DNA from: Actinomycetales bacterium
GTDB lineage: Bacteria > Actinomycetota > Actinomycetes > Actinomycetales > Cellulomonadaceae
Reading direction: 5' to 3'
DNA: 5,174 bases
Assembly (NCBI GenBank): GCA_015655615.1
Contig: JAATES010000310.1
Location: 1 to 5,174 of the forward strand
In this document: piece by piece, positions 1 through 5,174 of the stretch
Layout of the letters: the number at the start of each line of letters is the position of its first letter
Position numbering within the stretch: position 1 is the first letter of the stretch
Program-made: the position numbers and the translations under genes
The notes under the pieces: model-generated
The model's input: only the letters and a program-made list of their open reading frames with translations
Database searches by the model: none
What the model was told of the DNA's origin: nothing

Positions 1-555
1 CGAGGCCTCCTCCTCTGTGCCGCCGGCAGCGATGACGTGCTGCCATGCCCCCAGGATGTTCCAGCGCGCGGCGCCTGAGGAGCCCGGGTTGGGGGTCACG
101 ATCCCGATTCCCGGTTTGATCAGGTCGTCCCACCCGGTGATTCCCTTCGGGTTGCCCTCGCGCACCGCGAGCACGACGACGGAGTCCGTCACGATCCCCT
201 TGTTGGCGCCATCGTCCCAGGTCTCGTCCACCAGGCCCGCGTCAACCAGCCGAGTGATGTCCGGCGTCACGGAGAAGTGCACATAGTCGGCCTTGAGACC
301 GCCTTCGACGGCGCGGCTCTGGTCGCCCGACGCCCCATAGGACTCCTTCCAGGTGGTCCCTTTGCCCGCTTCGGTCTTGGCGAAGGCCGCCTGAGCGGCA
401 TTGTTGCCCGCCTGTGGTACGGCGAATCCGACGAGCGACAGGGTGGTGTCGTCGCTGTCACCCGTGCTGCCACCACAGGCTGCCAGGAGCGCGGCGCTCA
501 TGGTGAGAGCGACCGTGGCCGCCAGTCGGGTACGCGTGCGTGTCAGGAAGGTCAT
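1..555 (-). CDS. sbp: Sulfate/thiosulfate ABC transporter substrate-binding lipoprotein (5' part, runs off the left edge)
   Basis: This is the extracytoplasmic receptor that captures sulfate or thiosulfate and hands it to an ABC permease. 185 codons are visible and the C-terminus lies outside the window. The start at 555 is fixed by GAGAGG at 567-562, six bases upstream. The N-terminus has an Arg-rich n-region, a hydrophobic stretch and the lipobox LAAC with Cys27, so it should be a membrane-anchored lipoprotein. Family hallmarks follow: SYGASGDQSRAV (about 72-83), GLKADYVHFSVTPDI (86-100), GNPKGITGWDDLIKPGI (134-150) and VTPNPGSSGAARWN (153-166), which line up in order with the Sbp/CysP family as I remember it. 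The usual NPK-S/T-SG-x-AR signature reads NPGSSGAAR here, with Gly for Lys. Permease and ATPase genes would be expected downstream, off the window. It is transcribed divergently from metF-metE. The family call is secure; sulfate versus thiosulfate or another oxyanion is not. Confidence 0.93.
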   Translation of the reverse strand, partial: MTFLTRTRTRLAATVALTMSAALLAACGGSTGDSDDTTLSLVGFAVPQAGNNAAQAAFAKTEAGKGTTWKESYGASGDQSRAVEGGLKADYVHFSVTPDITRLVDAGLVDETWDDGANKGIVTDSVVVLAVREGNPKGITGWDDLIKPGIGIVTPNPGSSGAARWNILGAWQHVIAAGGTEEEAS

Positions 556-599
556 AGCAGGCCTCTCGTCCGGAGCGCACACCCTGTGCGCTTCAACAT
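552..599 (-). CDS. Possible 15-codon leader ORF overlapping the sbp start
   Basis: Reading from ATG at 599-597, the frame gives MLKRTGCALRTRGLL and stops at TGA 554-552. That stop overlaps the sbp start codon (555-553) as ATGA, the classic arrangement for translational coupling. There is no convincing Shine-Dalgarno site before it. A TAGTGT hexamer at 610-605 ends five bases before the A of ATG, so a leaderless transcript starting at this ATG is conceivable, as is common in actinobacteria. It contains one Cys codon (TGT), which falls at the tip of the hairpin at 572-594. Leaderless cysteine-containing leader ORFs that regulate sulfur genes are known in mycobacteria. A single Cys is much weaker than the Cys runs there, so this is a hypothesis. 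Confidence 0.25.
   Translation of the reverse strand: MLKRTGCALRTRGLL
572..594 (-). promoter_or_regulatory. Perfect 8-bp hairpin in the sbp leader
   Basis: AGCGCACA (574-581) and TGTGCGCT (585-592) form a perfect inverted repeat with a 3-base loop. It extends by a G-U and a G-C pair to 572-594. In the sbp transcript it would be a stable hairpin ending four bases before the Shine-Dalgarno site (567-562), inside the possible leader ORF. It does not itself cover the ribosome site. It could be an RNA element modulated by ribosome passage, a stabiliser of the mRNA 5' end, or a DNA operator; no U-run follows, so it is not a typical intrinsic terminator. Confidence 0.5.
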
Positions 600-604
600 C
601 CCCA

Positions 605-656
605 ACACTACTGAAAAACTATGGTTTAAATACGGGGCACCACTGGCGTCTCACAA
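605..656 (-). promoter_or_regulatory. Candidate promoter elements for sbp
   Basis: Two overlapping options are visible on the minus strand. The first is TTGTGA (656-651) with TATTTA (632-627) at 18-bp spacing, which would give a leader of roughly 65-70 bases. The second is a lone TAGTGT (610-605), which would start the transcript at about 599, the A of the possible leader ORF, but it has no good -35. The AT-rich stretch 611-632 stands out from the GC-rich surroundings, as expected of a promoter. Which one is used cannot be decided from sequence. Confidence 0.4.
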
Positions 657-664
657 TACGAGAC
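648..664. promoter_or_regulatory. Dyad GTCTC-N7-GAGAC over the candidate sbp -35 region
   Basis: GTCTC (648-652) and GAGAC (660-664) form a perfect 5-bp inverted repeat with a 7-base spacer. It covers the candidate -35 hexamer of sbp (656-651), a position suited to a repressor. It does not match the TAGAC-N6-GTCTA-type site of the corynebacterial sulfur repressor McbR closely enough to name a regulator. Short arms mean chance occurrence is possible. Confidence 0.3.
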
Positions 665-668
665 ATCA

Positions 669-695
669 AGCGGGAAAAGGCAGACAGTTCCCGCT
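669..695. promoter_or_regulatory. Dyad AGCGGGAA-N11-TTCCCGCT between the divergent promoters
   Basis: AGCGGGAA (669-676) and TTCCCGCT (688-695) form a perfect 8-bp inverted repeat with an 11-base spacer. Its centre is near 682, between the sbp -35 candidate and the metF -35 candidate, so a dimeric protein bound here could affect both directions. Neither strand shows a following T-run, which argues against a terminator. The bound protein is unknown. Confidence 0.4.
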
Positions 696-731
696 CAGAC
701 GGCCCAAAGATTCCCAGAATGCGGACAGCCG

Positions 732-760
732 TTGGCTGGCGACGCCATGCTCATTAGAGT
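732..760 (+). promoter_or_regulatory. Sigma-A-like promoter of the metF-metE operon
   Basis: TTGGCT (732-737) and TAGAGT (755-760) are separated by exactly 17 bp, each matching the consensus in four of six positions. Transcription would start at about 766-768, directly at the 5' strand of the riboswitch P1 helix (769). That fit is the main support. The -35 hexamer lies within a small dyad, CAGCC-GTT-GGCTG (726-738), that may be incidental. Confidence 0.55.
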
Positions 761-766
761 GAACTC

Positions 767-867
767 CACCATCCAGAGCGGTCGAGAGTCCTGGCTTGAC
801 GACGCCGCAGCAACCCCCTCTCAGGACGTCTCCTGGAAGTACCGGTGCTAACGCCAGGCGCGATGGA
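767..867 (+). promoter_or_regulatory. SAM-I (S-box) riboswitch aptamer
   Basis: The element senses S-adenosylmethionine and reduces metF-metE expression when SAM is plentiful. Conserved S-box blocks occur in the right order: AGAG (775-778), the GA-rich kink-turn strand (784-788), GCAACC (810-815) and GGTGCTAA (844-851). Helices that can be drawn: P1 CCATC/GATGG (769-773 with 862-866), P2a GCGGT/GCCGC (778-782 with 804-808), P2b GAG/CTT (786-788 with 795-797), P3 CAGGA/TCCTG (822-826 with 831-835) with a 4-base loop, and a short P4 near 852-860. The P2b loop CTGG (791-794) can pair with CCGG (842-845), the expected pseudoknot position. The GGTGCTAA block and this pseudoknot point to SAM-I rather than SAM-IV. 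A long open frame that begins inside this region at TTG 796 is not the real metF start. Confidence 0.92.
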
Positions 868-868
868 C

Positions 869-885
869 GCCTCAGGAGGCCTTCG
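869..885 (+). promoter_or_regulatory. metF Shine-Dalgarno site and likely riboswitch expression platform
   Basis: AGGAGG (874-879) lies six bases before ATG 886 and fixes the metF start. GCCTC (869-873) is complementary to GAGGC (876-880), so the ribosome site can be drawn into a local hairpin (GCCT, loop CAGG, AGGC). P1 of the aptamer ends at 866, and there is neither room for a terminator nor a T-run. Control of ribosome access, not of transcript termination, is therefore inferred. Confidence 0.6.
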
Positions 886-1881
886 ATGTGTTCGTACGGC
901 CCCGACCGCTCCCCGAGACCCACCATCTCCTTCGAAGTCATGCCGCCGCGCAATCCCTCGATCGCCCCCAAGTTCTGGGCCAATGCCGAGCGGCTGGTCG
1001 CTGCCCGCCCGGACTTCATGTCGGTGACGTACGGAGCCGCCGGCACCGACCGCGACACCGCGCGTGCCGTGGTCGACCGCCTGCTCCGCGACACCCCCGT
1101 GCTGCCGATCGCCCATCTGACCTGCGTGGGGCACAGCCGTGCCGATGTGATCGACGTGGTCGAGGAGTTCCTCGACTCAGGGGTACGGTCCTTCCTCGCG
1201 CTTCGCGGGGACCCGCCGCAGGGCCAGCCGGACTGGCGCCCGCCCCCCGGCGGAGTGAACTCCTCGGTCGAGCTCATCGCCCTGCTGCGTGACGTCGAGG
1301 CGCAGCGCTGCCAGGCCCATCCGGGCACGGCACTGCGAGCGGCCGCCCATCCGCTGACGATCGCCGTGGCCACGTTCCTGGACGGCAACCCGGGGTCGGG
1401 CACGTCACGCGACCAGGAGATCGAGCGCCTGCTGGTCAAGCAGGCCGCCGGTGCCAGCTTTGCGATCACGCAGCTGTTCTACCGCGCCGACGCCTACGCC
1501 GAGTTCGTCGAGCGTGCGCGGGCCGCAGGCGTCCGCATCCCCATCCTCGCGGGCCTGCTCCCCACGACCGACCCCCGGCGGCTGCAACGGGTCGCGGAGC
1601 TCTCCGGAGTGGAACCGCCCGTCGAGCTGCTGGAACGCCTGGCCTCGGCGCCGGACGACGAAGCCAGGCACCAAACCGGCATCGCGGCATCCGTAGAGTT
1701 GGCCCGTGCCGTCCTCGATGCGGGCGCACCGGGCCTGCACATCTACACCTTCAACCAATCCAGGCCCGCCCTCGACGTCCTCGCGGGCCTAGGCCTGCTG
1801 ACCGCCGATCCGGCGTCAGAGCACGTCACCGCCCTGCAAGCCGTCCACCCCGAATCGCCCCGTGCACTGACCACGCCCTAG
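886..1881 (+). CDS. metF: Methylenetetrahydrofolate reductase MetF
   Basis: This cytoplasmic enzyme reduces 5,10-methylene-THF to 5-methyl-THF, the methyl donor for the next gene, MetE. The 331-aa product begins at ATG 886 behind an ideal AGGAGG; in-frame codons upstream run through the riboswitch and are not coding. The size is a little above the roughly 300 aa usual for bacterial MetF. Landmarks: SFEVMPPRN with the catalytic Glu17 (E. coli Glu28), HLTC (77-80), LALRGD with Asp109 (E. coli Asp120), KQAAG with Lys185 (E. coli Lys172) and FAITQLFY with Gln196 (E. coli Gln183). The loop that reads AAYPEVH in E. coli reads ATFLDGN here (162-168), replacing the Tyr and His that touch FAD, and about a dozen extra residues precede it (about 136-155). 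Even so, the TIM-barrel frame and catalytic residues are intact, so activity is expected. It is the first gene of a SAM-riboswitch operon, 35 bp before metE. Confidence 0.95.
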   Translation: MCSYGPDRSPRPTISFEVMPPRNPSIAPKFWANAERLVAARPDFMSVTYGAAGTDRDTARAVVDRLLRDTPVLPIAHLTCVGHSRADVIDVVEEFLDSGVRSFLALRGDPPQGQPDWRPPPGGVNSSVELIALLRDVEAQRCQAHPGTALRAAAHPLTIAVATFLDGNPGSGTSRDQEIERLLVKQAAGASFAITQLFYRADAYAEFVERARAAGVRIPILAGLLPTTDPRRLQRVAELSGVEPPVELLERLASAPDDEARHQTGIAASVELARAVLDAGAPGLHIYTFNQSRPALDVLAGLGLLTADPASEHVTALQAVHPESPRALTTP

Positions 1882-1916
1882 TCCTGACTCATCCCGGCCA
1901 CGAAAGGCTCCTCCGC

Positions 1917-4280
1917 ATGACCACCCCCGTATTCCCCTCTGCCACTGTCGTCGGCTATCCCCGCATCGGGCGCCGACGGGAGCTGAAGAAGGCCGTTGAA
2001 TCCTACTGGGCCGGCAGATCGAGCCTGGCCGAACTGGAGGACACCGCCTCCCAGCTGCGTGCGGCCACCCGCGCCCGGCTGGTCGAGCTGGGTCTGTCGG
2101 CCCACGACGGCGCCGTTCCGGAGACCTTCTCCTTCTACGATCAGGTCCTCGACCTCACGGCCACGGTCGGCGCAGTTCCCACCCGGTTCGCAGGCCTGAG
2201 CGGGCAGGACCTCTACTTCACCCTGGCTCGTGGCGTCGGCGAGATCGCCCCGCTGGAGATGACCAAATGGTTCGACACGAACTACCACTACCTGGTGCCG
2301 GAGATCGGCCCCGCGACCACGTTCTCTCTGAGCTCCCGGCGCCTCGTCGAGCAGTTCAACGAGGCCAAGGCCTCAGGCATCGTCACCCGCCCGGTCCTGG
2401 TCGGCCCGGTCACCTACCTGCTCCTGAGCAAGCCCAGCGAGGACGCTCCCGAGGGCTTCGAGCCCCTGAGCCGCCTGGCCGACCTGCTCCCCGTCTACCA
2501 GCAGATCCTCGCGGAGCTCGCGGCCGCCGGGGCTCCCTGGGTCCAGCTCGATGAGCCCGCGCTGGTCACCGACAACATCTCGGTGACCGCCACCCAGGTG
2601 GCCGACGCCGTCACCGGGGCCTATGCGGCCCTCACCGCGGCACCGCTGACCGGGGACGCTTCCTCGCCCGACCCTGCCGCAGGCGCGGCCCGGCCCGCGA
2701 TCTTCGTCGCCACACCCTTCGGCGATCTCCAGGACGCCTTCGGAGTGCTCGCCGCCACCGACGTGGAGGCGATCCACCTGGATCTGGTCCGCGGCACGGT
2801 GCCCGCCGCAGCGCCTGCGGGGTTGAGCGGCAAGACCCTCGTGGGCGGCGTGATCGACGGCCACAACATCTGGCGTGCCGACCTCTCGGCCAAGCTCGAC
2901 GACCTCGCGGCTCTCAAGAGCCTGGGTGCGGCAGCCGTGACCGTGTCGACCTCGACGTCCTTGCAGCACGTGCCGCACGACACCGCAGACGAGCGCTGGG
3001 ACGACCCTGAGCTCGACGCCAACCTGCACACCTGGCTGGCCTTCGCCGACCAGAAGATCACTGAGGTGGTCACTCTGGCTGAGGGGCTGGACAAGGGCCG
3101 CGACGCCGTGCGGGTCCAGCTCCTCGCAGCCACCGAGGCCCTGGCCTCGCGGGCCGCCGCCGCCGGGGTCAAGGTCGAGGCGATCCGCGCCCGCACCGCC
3201 GCGCTCACCGAAGCGGACTTCCACCGAGGCAGCTACGCCGAACGGGCAAGCGCCCAGGAGTCGCGGCTGCACCTGCCCGAGTTGCCGACCACGACCATCG
3301 GCTCCTTCCCGCAGACCACCGAGATCCGCAAGGCCCGGGCCGCACACGCCAAGGGCGAGCTGTCCACCGCCGACTACGAGTCCGCCATGCAGGCCGAGAT
3401 CAAGCGGGTCATCGACCTGCAGGAGGAGATCGGCCTGGACGTCCTGGTGCATGGCGAGGCCGAGCGCAACGACATGGTCCAGTACTTCGCGGAGCTGCTC
3501 GCCGGGTTCGCGGTGACCAGCAACGGCTGGGTCCAGTCGTACGGCTCCCGGTGCACCCGCCCGTCGGTCCTGTGGGGTGACGTCTCCCGCCCGGAACCCA
3601 TGACGGTGCGGTGGGCCACCTACGCGCAGTCGCTGACCGCCAAGCCCGTCAAGGGCATGCTCACCGGCCCGGTGACCATCATGGCGTGGTCCTTCGTGCG
3701 CGACGACGTGCCGCTGGCGGAGACCGCGAACCAGATCGGGCTGGCGCTGCGCGATGAGGTCACCGACCTCGAGGCCGCCGGGATCGCCATCATCCAAGTC
3801 GATGAGCCCGCGCTGCGCGAGCTGCTGCCCCTGCGCAAGAAGGACCAGCCCGCGTACCTGGACTGGTCGGTCGGTTCCTTCCGGCTGTCGACGGCCGGCG
3901 TCCGCCCGGACACGCAGATCCACACGCACCTGTGCTACTCGGAGTTCGGCGAGGTCATCGGTGCCATCGACGGGCTGGACGCCGATGTCACCTCCATCGA
4001 GGCCGCACGGTCGCACATGGAGATCGTCCCCGAGCTGTCCGCCTCGGGGTATGCGCGCGGAGTCGGGCCGGGGGTCTACGACATCCACTCTCCCCGGGTG
4101 CCCTCCACCGAGGAGCTCACCGAGCTGCTGGAGCTCGCCGCCCAGGGCGTCCCGGGGAACCTGCTGTGGGTCAACCCGGACTGCGGCCTGAAGACCCGGG
4201 GCTACGCCGAGACGACACCATCGCTGGAGCATCTGGTGGCCGCTGCCAAGGCGGTACGGGAGTCGGTCGCCGCCTCCTGA
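1917..4280 (+). CDS. metE: Cobalamin-independent methionine synthase MetE
   Basis: The product is 5-methyltetrahydropteroyltriglutamate-homocysteine methyltransferase, which moves the methyl group made by MetF onto homocysteine to give methionine without vitamin B12. It has 787 aa against 753 in E. coli. The catalytic C-terminal barrel is complete, and every landmark sits exactly 30 residues later than in E. coli: Ser463 in IGSFPQT, Glu514 in HGEAERNDM, Trp591 in WSF, and the zinc ligands His671 and Cys673 (HTHLC), Glu695 and Cys756 (NPDCG), with the proposed general acid His724 in DIHSPR. The additional length is therefore all in the N-terminal half, partly as a low-complexity Ala/Pro/Ser stretch at about 242-260. 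The N-terminal domain starts with [19 protein letters not shown] 1917 is preceded by GAAAGG (1902-1907) nine bases away, a weak site. Co-transcription with metF puts it under the same riboswitch. Confidence 0.97.
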   Translation: MTTPVFPSATVVGYPRIGRRRELKKAVESYWAGRSSLAELEDTASQLRAATRARLVELGLSAHDGAVPETFSFYDQVLDLTATVGAVPTRFAGLSGQDLYFTLARGVGEIAPLEMTKWFDTNYHYLVPEIGPATTFSLSSRRLVEQFNEAKASGIVTRPVLVGPVTYLLLSKPSEDAPEGFEPLSRLADLLPVYQQILAELAAAGAPWVQLDEPALVTDNISVTATQVADAVTGAYAALTAAPLTGDASSPDPAAGAARPAIFVATPFGDLQDAFGVLAATDVEAIHLDLVRGTVPAAAPAGLSGKTLVGGVIDGHNIWRADLSAKLDDLAALKSLGAAAVTVSTSTSLQHVPHDTADERWDDPELDANLHTWLAFADQKITEVVTLAEGLDKGRDAVRVQLLAATEALASRAAAAGVKVEAIRARTAALTEADFHRGSYAERASAQESRLHLPELPTTTIGSFPQTTEIRKARAAHAKGELSTADYESAMQAEIKRVIDLQEEIGLDVLVHGEAERNDMVQYFAELLAGFAVTSNGWVQSYGSRCTRPSVLWGDVSRPEPMTVRWATYAQSLTAKPVKGMLTGPVTIMAWSFVRDDVPLAETANQIGLALRDEVTDLEAAGIAIIQVDEPALRELLPLRKKDQPAYLDWSVGSFRLSTAGVRPDTQIHTHLCYSEFGEVIGAIDGLDADVTSIEAARSHMEIVPELSASGYARGVGPGVYDIHSPRVPSTEELTELLELAAQGVPGNLLWVNPDCGLKTRGYAETTPSLEHLVAAAKAVRESVAAS

Positions 4281-4282
4281 TC

Positions 4283-4342
4283 CGTGGCTCCACCACGCCC
4301 CGACGGCACTCCCCGCTCCGATCAGGAGCGGGGAGTGCCGTC
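4283..4342. terminator. Tandem hairpins ending the met operon, shared with the convergent gene
   Basis: A small hairpin CGTGG-CTCCA-CCACG (4283-4297) comes three bases after the metE stop. A perfect 18-bp stem follows (4302-4319 with 4325-4342) with a 5-base loop GATCA. The right arm ends directly at the stop codon TAG (4345-4343) of the minus-strand regulator gene, so the stem can serve both converging transcripts. There is no T-run on either side; terminators lacking a U-tail are frequent in actinobacteria. Confidence 0.82.
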
Positions 4343-4912
4343 CTATCCGACAACGCGGACGCCAGCCAGCTCGTTGAACCGGTAGCCGAATCTCCGGATG
4401 GTCGAGATCAGTCCGGGCATTCCCGTCTTCGCACGGAGCCGCTGCACATGCACGTCCACCGTGCGACTACGCGAGTCCACGTGCCCCGCACCCCAGACCT
4501 CCTCGAGGATCTCCGTCCGGGAGACCGGGACGCCCGAACGCTCCACCAGGTACCCGACGAGCGTGCTCTCCCTCCGGCTCAGAGGCACGATGCCCTCCGG
4601 CGACACCACGTGCCGCTGCGCGACATCGATCACGGTCTCCGTGACGATCGGAGTGTTGTCGAGCATGGCCTGGATGCGGCCGGCGGGGTGTGACGTGCCC
4701 GGCGCGGCGGTCGGGCGGGTCAGATTGGCGTGAATCTGCGACTGCGGGCGCCAGAGCCGCACCAGCGCCTCAAGCCGCCCCGCGATCTGGGCGAGTTCCG
4801 CAGCATCTTCCCCACCTCCACTCCCGGACTCGACCATGAGCACGAAGCCGGTATGACGCGCACTGGACTGCGCGGCACGGCGGGTGGCGACAACGGGGGA
4901 CGGCGTCAACAT
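4343..4912 (-). CDS. Orphan winged-helix transcriptional regulator (OmpR/PhoB-type DNA-binding domain, no receiver)
   Basis: The gene encodes a 189-aa DNA-binding protein. ATG 4912 is supported by AGGAG (4922-4918) five bases upstream. Residues about 100-180 form an OmpR/PhoB-type winged helix: the short strands around VVSPEGIVPLSRRE (102-115), helices over STLVGYLVERSG and SRTEILEEVWG, the recognition helix SRTVDVHVQRLRAKTG (149-164) and the wing LISTIRRFGYRF (168-179). There is no phospho-acceptor receiver domain. The first 20 residues look disordered. Residues about 21-55 (TGFVLMVESGSGGG, then an amphipathic helix ending LVRLW) form a small unrecognised unit, and 56-85 look like a Pro/Thr-rich linker. 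No sensor kinase is visible nearby. Targets are unknown; its position, convergent with metE, does not prove control of methionine genes. An identity as a GlnR-like or other orphan regulator cannot be decided here. Confidence 0.88.
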   Translation of the reverse strand: MLTPSPVVATRRAAQSSARHTGFVLMVESGSGGGEDAAELAQIAGRLEALVRLWRPQSQIHANLTRPTAAPGTSHPAGRIQAMLDNTPIVTETVIDVAQRHVVSPEGIVPLSRRESTLVGYLVERSGVPVSRTEILEEVWGAGHVDSRSRTVDVHVQRLRAKTGMPGLISTIRRFGYRFNELAGVRVVG

Positions 4913-4925
4913 GAGTGCTCCTGGG

Positions 4926-4970
4926 CGGACAGCTGGCGATCATTCGGACTGATATCGGATCAGAACGGAC
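4926..4970. repeat. Cluster of CGGA repeats in the regulator leader
   Basis: CGGA(C/T) occurs at 4926, 4945, 4956 and 4966 on the plus strand. The last three are spaced 11 and 10 bp, about one helical turn. OmpR/PhoB-type proteins typically bind tandem direct repeats with such spacing, so this could be the regulator's own operator. Overlapping it is a small dyad, CTGAT-ATCGG-ATCAG (4949-4963). Both could be chance in a GC-rich sequence. Confidence 0.35.
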
Positions 4971-5035
4971 AACAACAGGCCGCACCGGGCCGCAGGGTCG
5001 CCTCGGTGGCACACTGCAGTCCTGGCACGTGTCCT

Positions 5036-5041
5036 ATTCTA
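5036..5041 (-). promoter_or_regulatory. Candidate -10 element for the winged-helix regulator gene
   Basis: TAGAAT (5041-5036 on the minus strand) matches the -10 consensus in five of six positions. It sits in the only AT-rich patch of the 159-bp gap (4913-5071) between the two minus-strand genes. No good -35 lies 16-18 bp upstream, so the promoter would be weak or activator-dependent. The leader would be about 115 bases and would include the CGGA cluster. Nothing else in the gap could be supported as a gene. Confidence 0.35.
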
Positions 5042-5071
5042 GAGAAAATCAGTCGAGATATCGGGGTCGTC

Positions 5072-5174
5072 TCACATCCCGGCCCGGTGCCGTGTCCCCT
5101 CGACCCGCTCCGCCGCCGCCTCGTCAGCGGCGGTCTGCCGCGCCGTCGACCGCACCGCGTCGAGCACCGCCAGC
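5072..5174 (-). CDS. C-terminal tail of an unidentified protein (runs off the right edge)
   Basis: 34 codons plus a TGA stop at 5074-5072 are open to the window edge. Nearly every codon ends in G or C, as in the neighbouring genes. The peptide is Ala/Arg/Glu-rich and probably helical, starting LAVLDAVRSTARQ and ending RHRAGM. The plus-strand frames here are also open in part but give Pro/Arg-rich peptides typical of antisense reading. No family can be named from so short a tail. The regulator gene starts 159 bp further along the same strand. Confidence 0.45.
   Translation of the reverse strand, partial: LAVLDAVRSTARQTAADEAAAERVEGTRHRAGM

Noticed and set aside
277..762. Plus-strand open frames over the sulfate-binding gene and the divergent region
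   Set aside because: They run antisense to a clearly recognised gene and lack family motifs.
767..867. SAM-IV riboswitch as the class of the aptamer
   Set aside because: The GGTGCTAA block with the P3/P4 arrangement after GCAACC fits SAM-I; the SAM-IV core after GCAACCC differs.
796..885. Upstream extension of metF from TTG 796
   Set aside because: These 30 codons lie inside the SAM riboswitch, and an ideal Shine-Dalgarno site directs the start to ATG 886, just before the conserved MetF sequence.
769..889. Alternative pairing of CATC in P1 (770-773) with GATG at the metF start (885-888)
   Set aside because: Four pairs only, and SAM binding would then expose the start codon, the opposite of the expected feedback; treated as chance.
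666..1469. 267-codon open frame on the minus strand opposite metF and the riboswitch
   Set aside because: It overlaps both the aptamer and metF, has a low-complexity Arg/Ser/Gly composition and no ribosome site; it is an antisense shadow.
2373..4232. 619-codon open frame on the minus strand opposite metE
   Set aside because: It mirrors metE codons in a GC-rich genome, giving a Gly/Arg/Leu/Asp-rich peptide with no recognisable domain; metE is certain on the other strand.
5035..5040. TATTCT as a plus-strand -10 element leading off the right edge
   Set aside because: No plus-strand start with a ribosome site follows, and the minus-strand reading of the edge has better coding character.

Overview
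The window comes from a high-GC Gram-positive bacterium (Actinomycetota). The evidence is the strongly GC-rich third codon positions, purine-rich Shine-Dalgarno sites before most starts, a lipoprotein-type solute-binding protein, and an actinobacterial-looking MetF/MetE pair. Genus cannot be fixed from the sequence alone. The theme is sulfur and methionine metabolism.

Left part (1-555, minus strand): the N-terminal 185 codons of a sulfate/thiosulfate ABC-transporter binding lipoprotein; its C-terminus lies beyond the left edge. A divergent control region (556-885) follows. On the sulfate side it holds candidate promoter elements, two dyads, a hairpin, and a possible 15-codon upstream ORF whose stop overlaps the lipoprotein start as ATGA. 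On the methionine side it holds a good sigma-A-like promoter followed at once by a SAM-I (S-box) riboswitch (about 767-867). The metF Shine-Dalgarno site begins only a few bases after the aptamer, with no intrinsic terminator between, so control of translation is the natural reading.

Centre (886-4280, plus strand): a two-gene operon. metF (methylenetetrahydrofolate reductase) makes 5-methyl-THF, and metE (cobalamin-independent methionine synthase) uses it to methylate homocysteine. The genes are 35 bp apart. The product chain methionine to SAM closes the loop through the riboswitch, and the divergent sulfate uptake gene supplies the sulfur. A small hairpin and a perfect 18-bp stem-loop close the operon and abut the stop codon of the convergent gene.

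Right part (4343-5174, minus strand): a 189-aa orphan OmpR/PhoB-type winged-helix regulator without a receiver domain. Its leader carries phased CGGA repeats. At the right edge is the probable C-terminal tail of another minus-strand gene.

Most of the window is well-understood metabolism. The points worth a second look are the layout of the riboswitch expression platform, the possible translationally coupled leader ORF before the sulfate-binding protein, the unmatched dyads in the divergent region, an altered FAD-contact loop in MetF, and the receiver-less regulator with its repeats. I found no CRISPR array, insertion sequence, tRNA, rRNA or phage gene.
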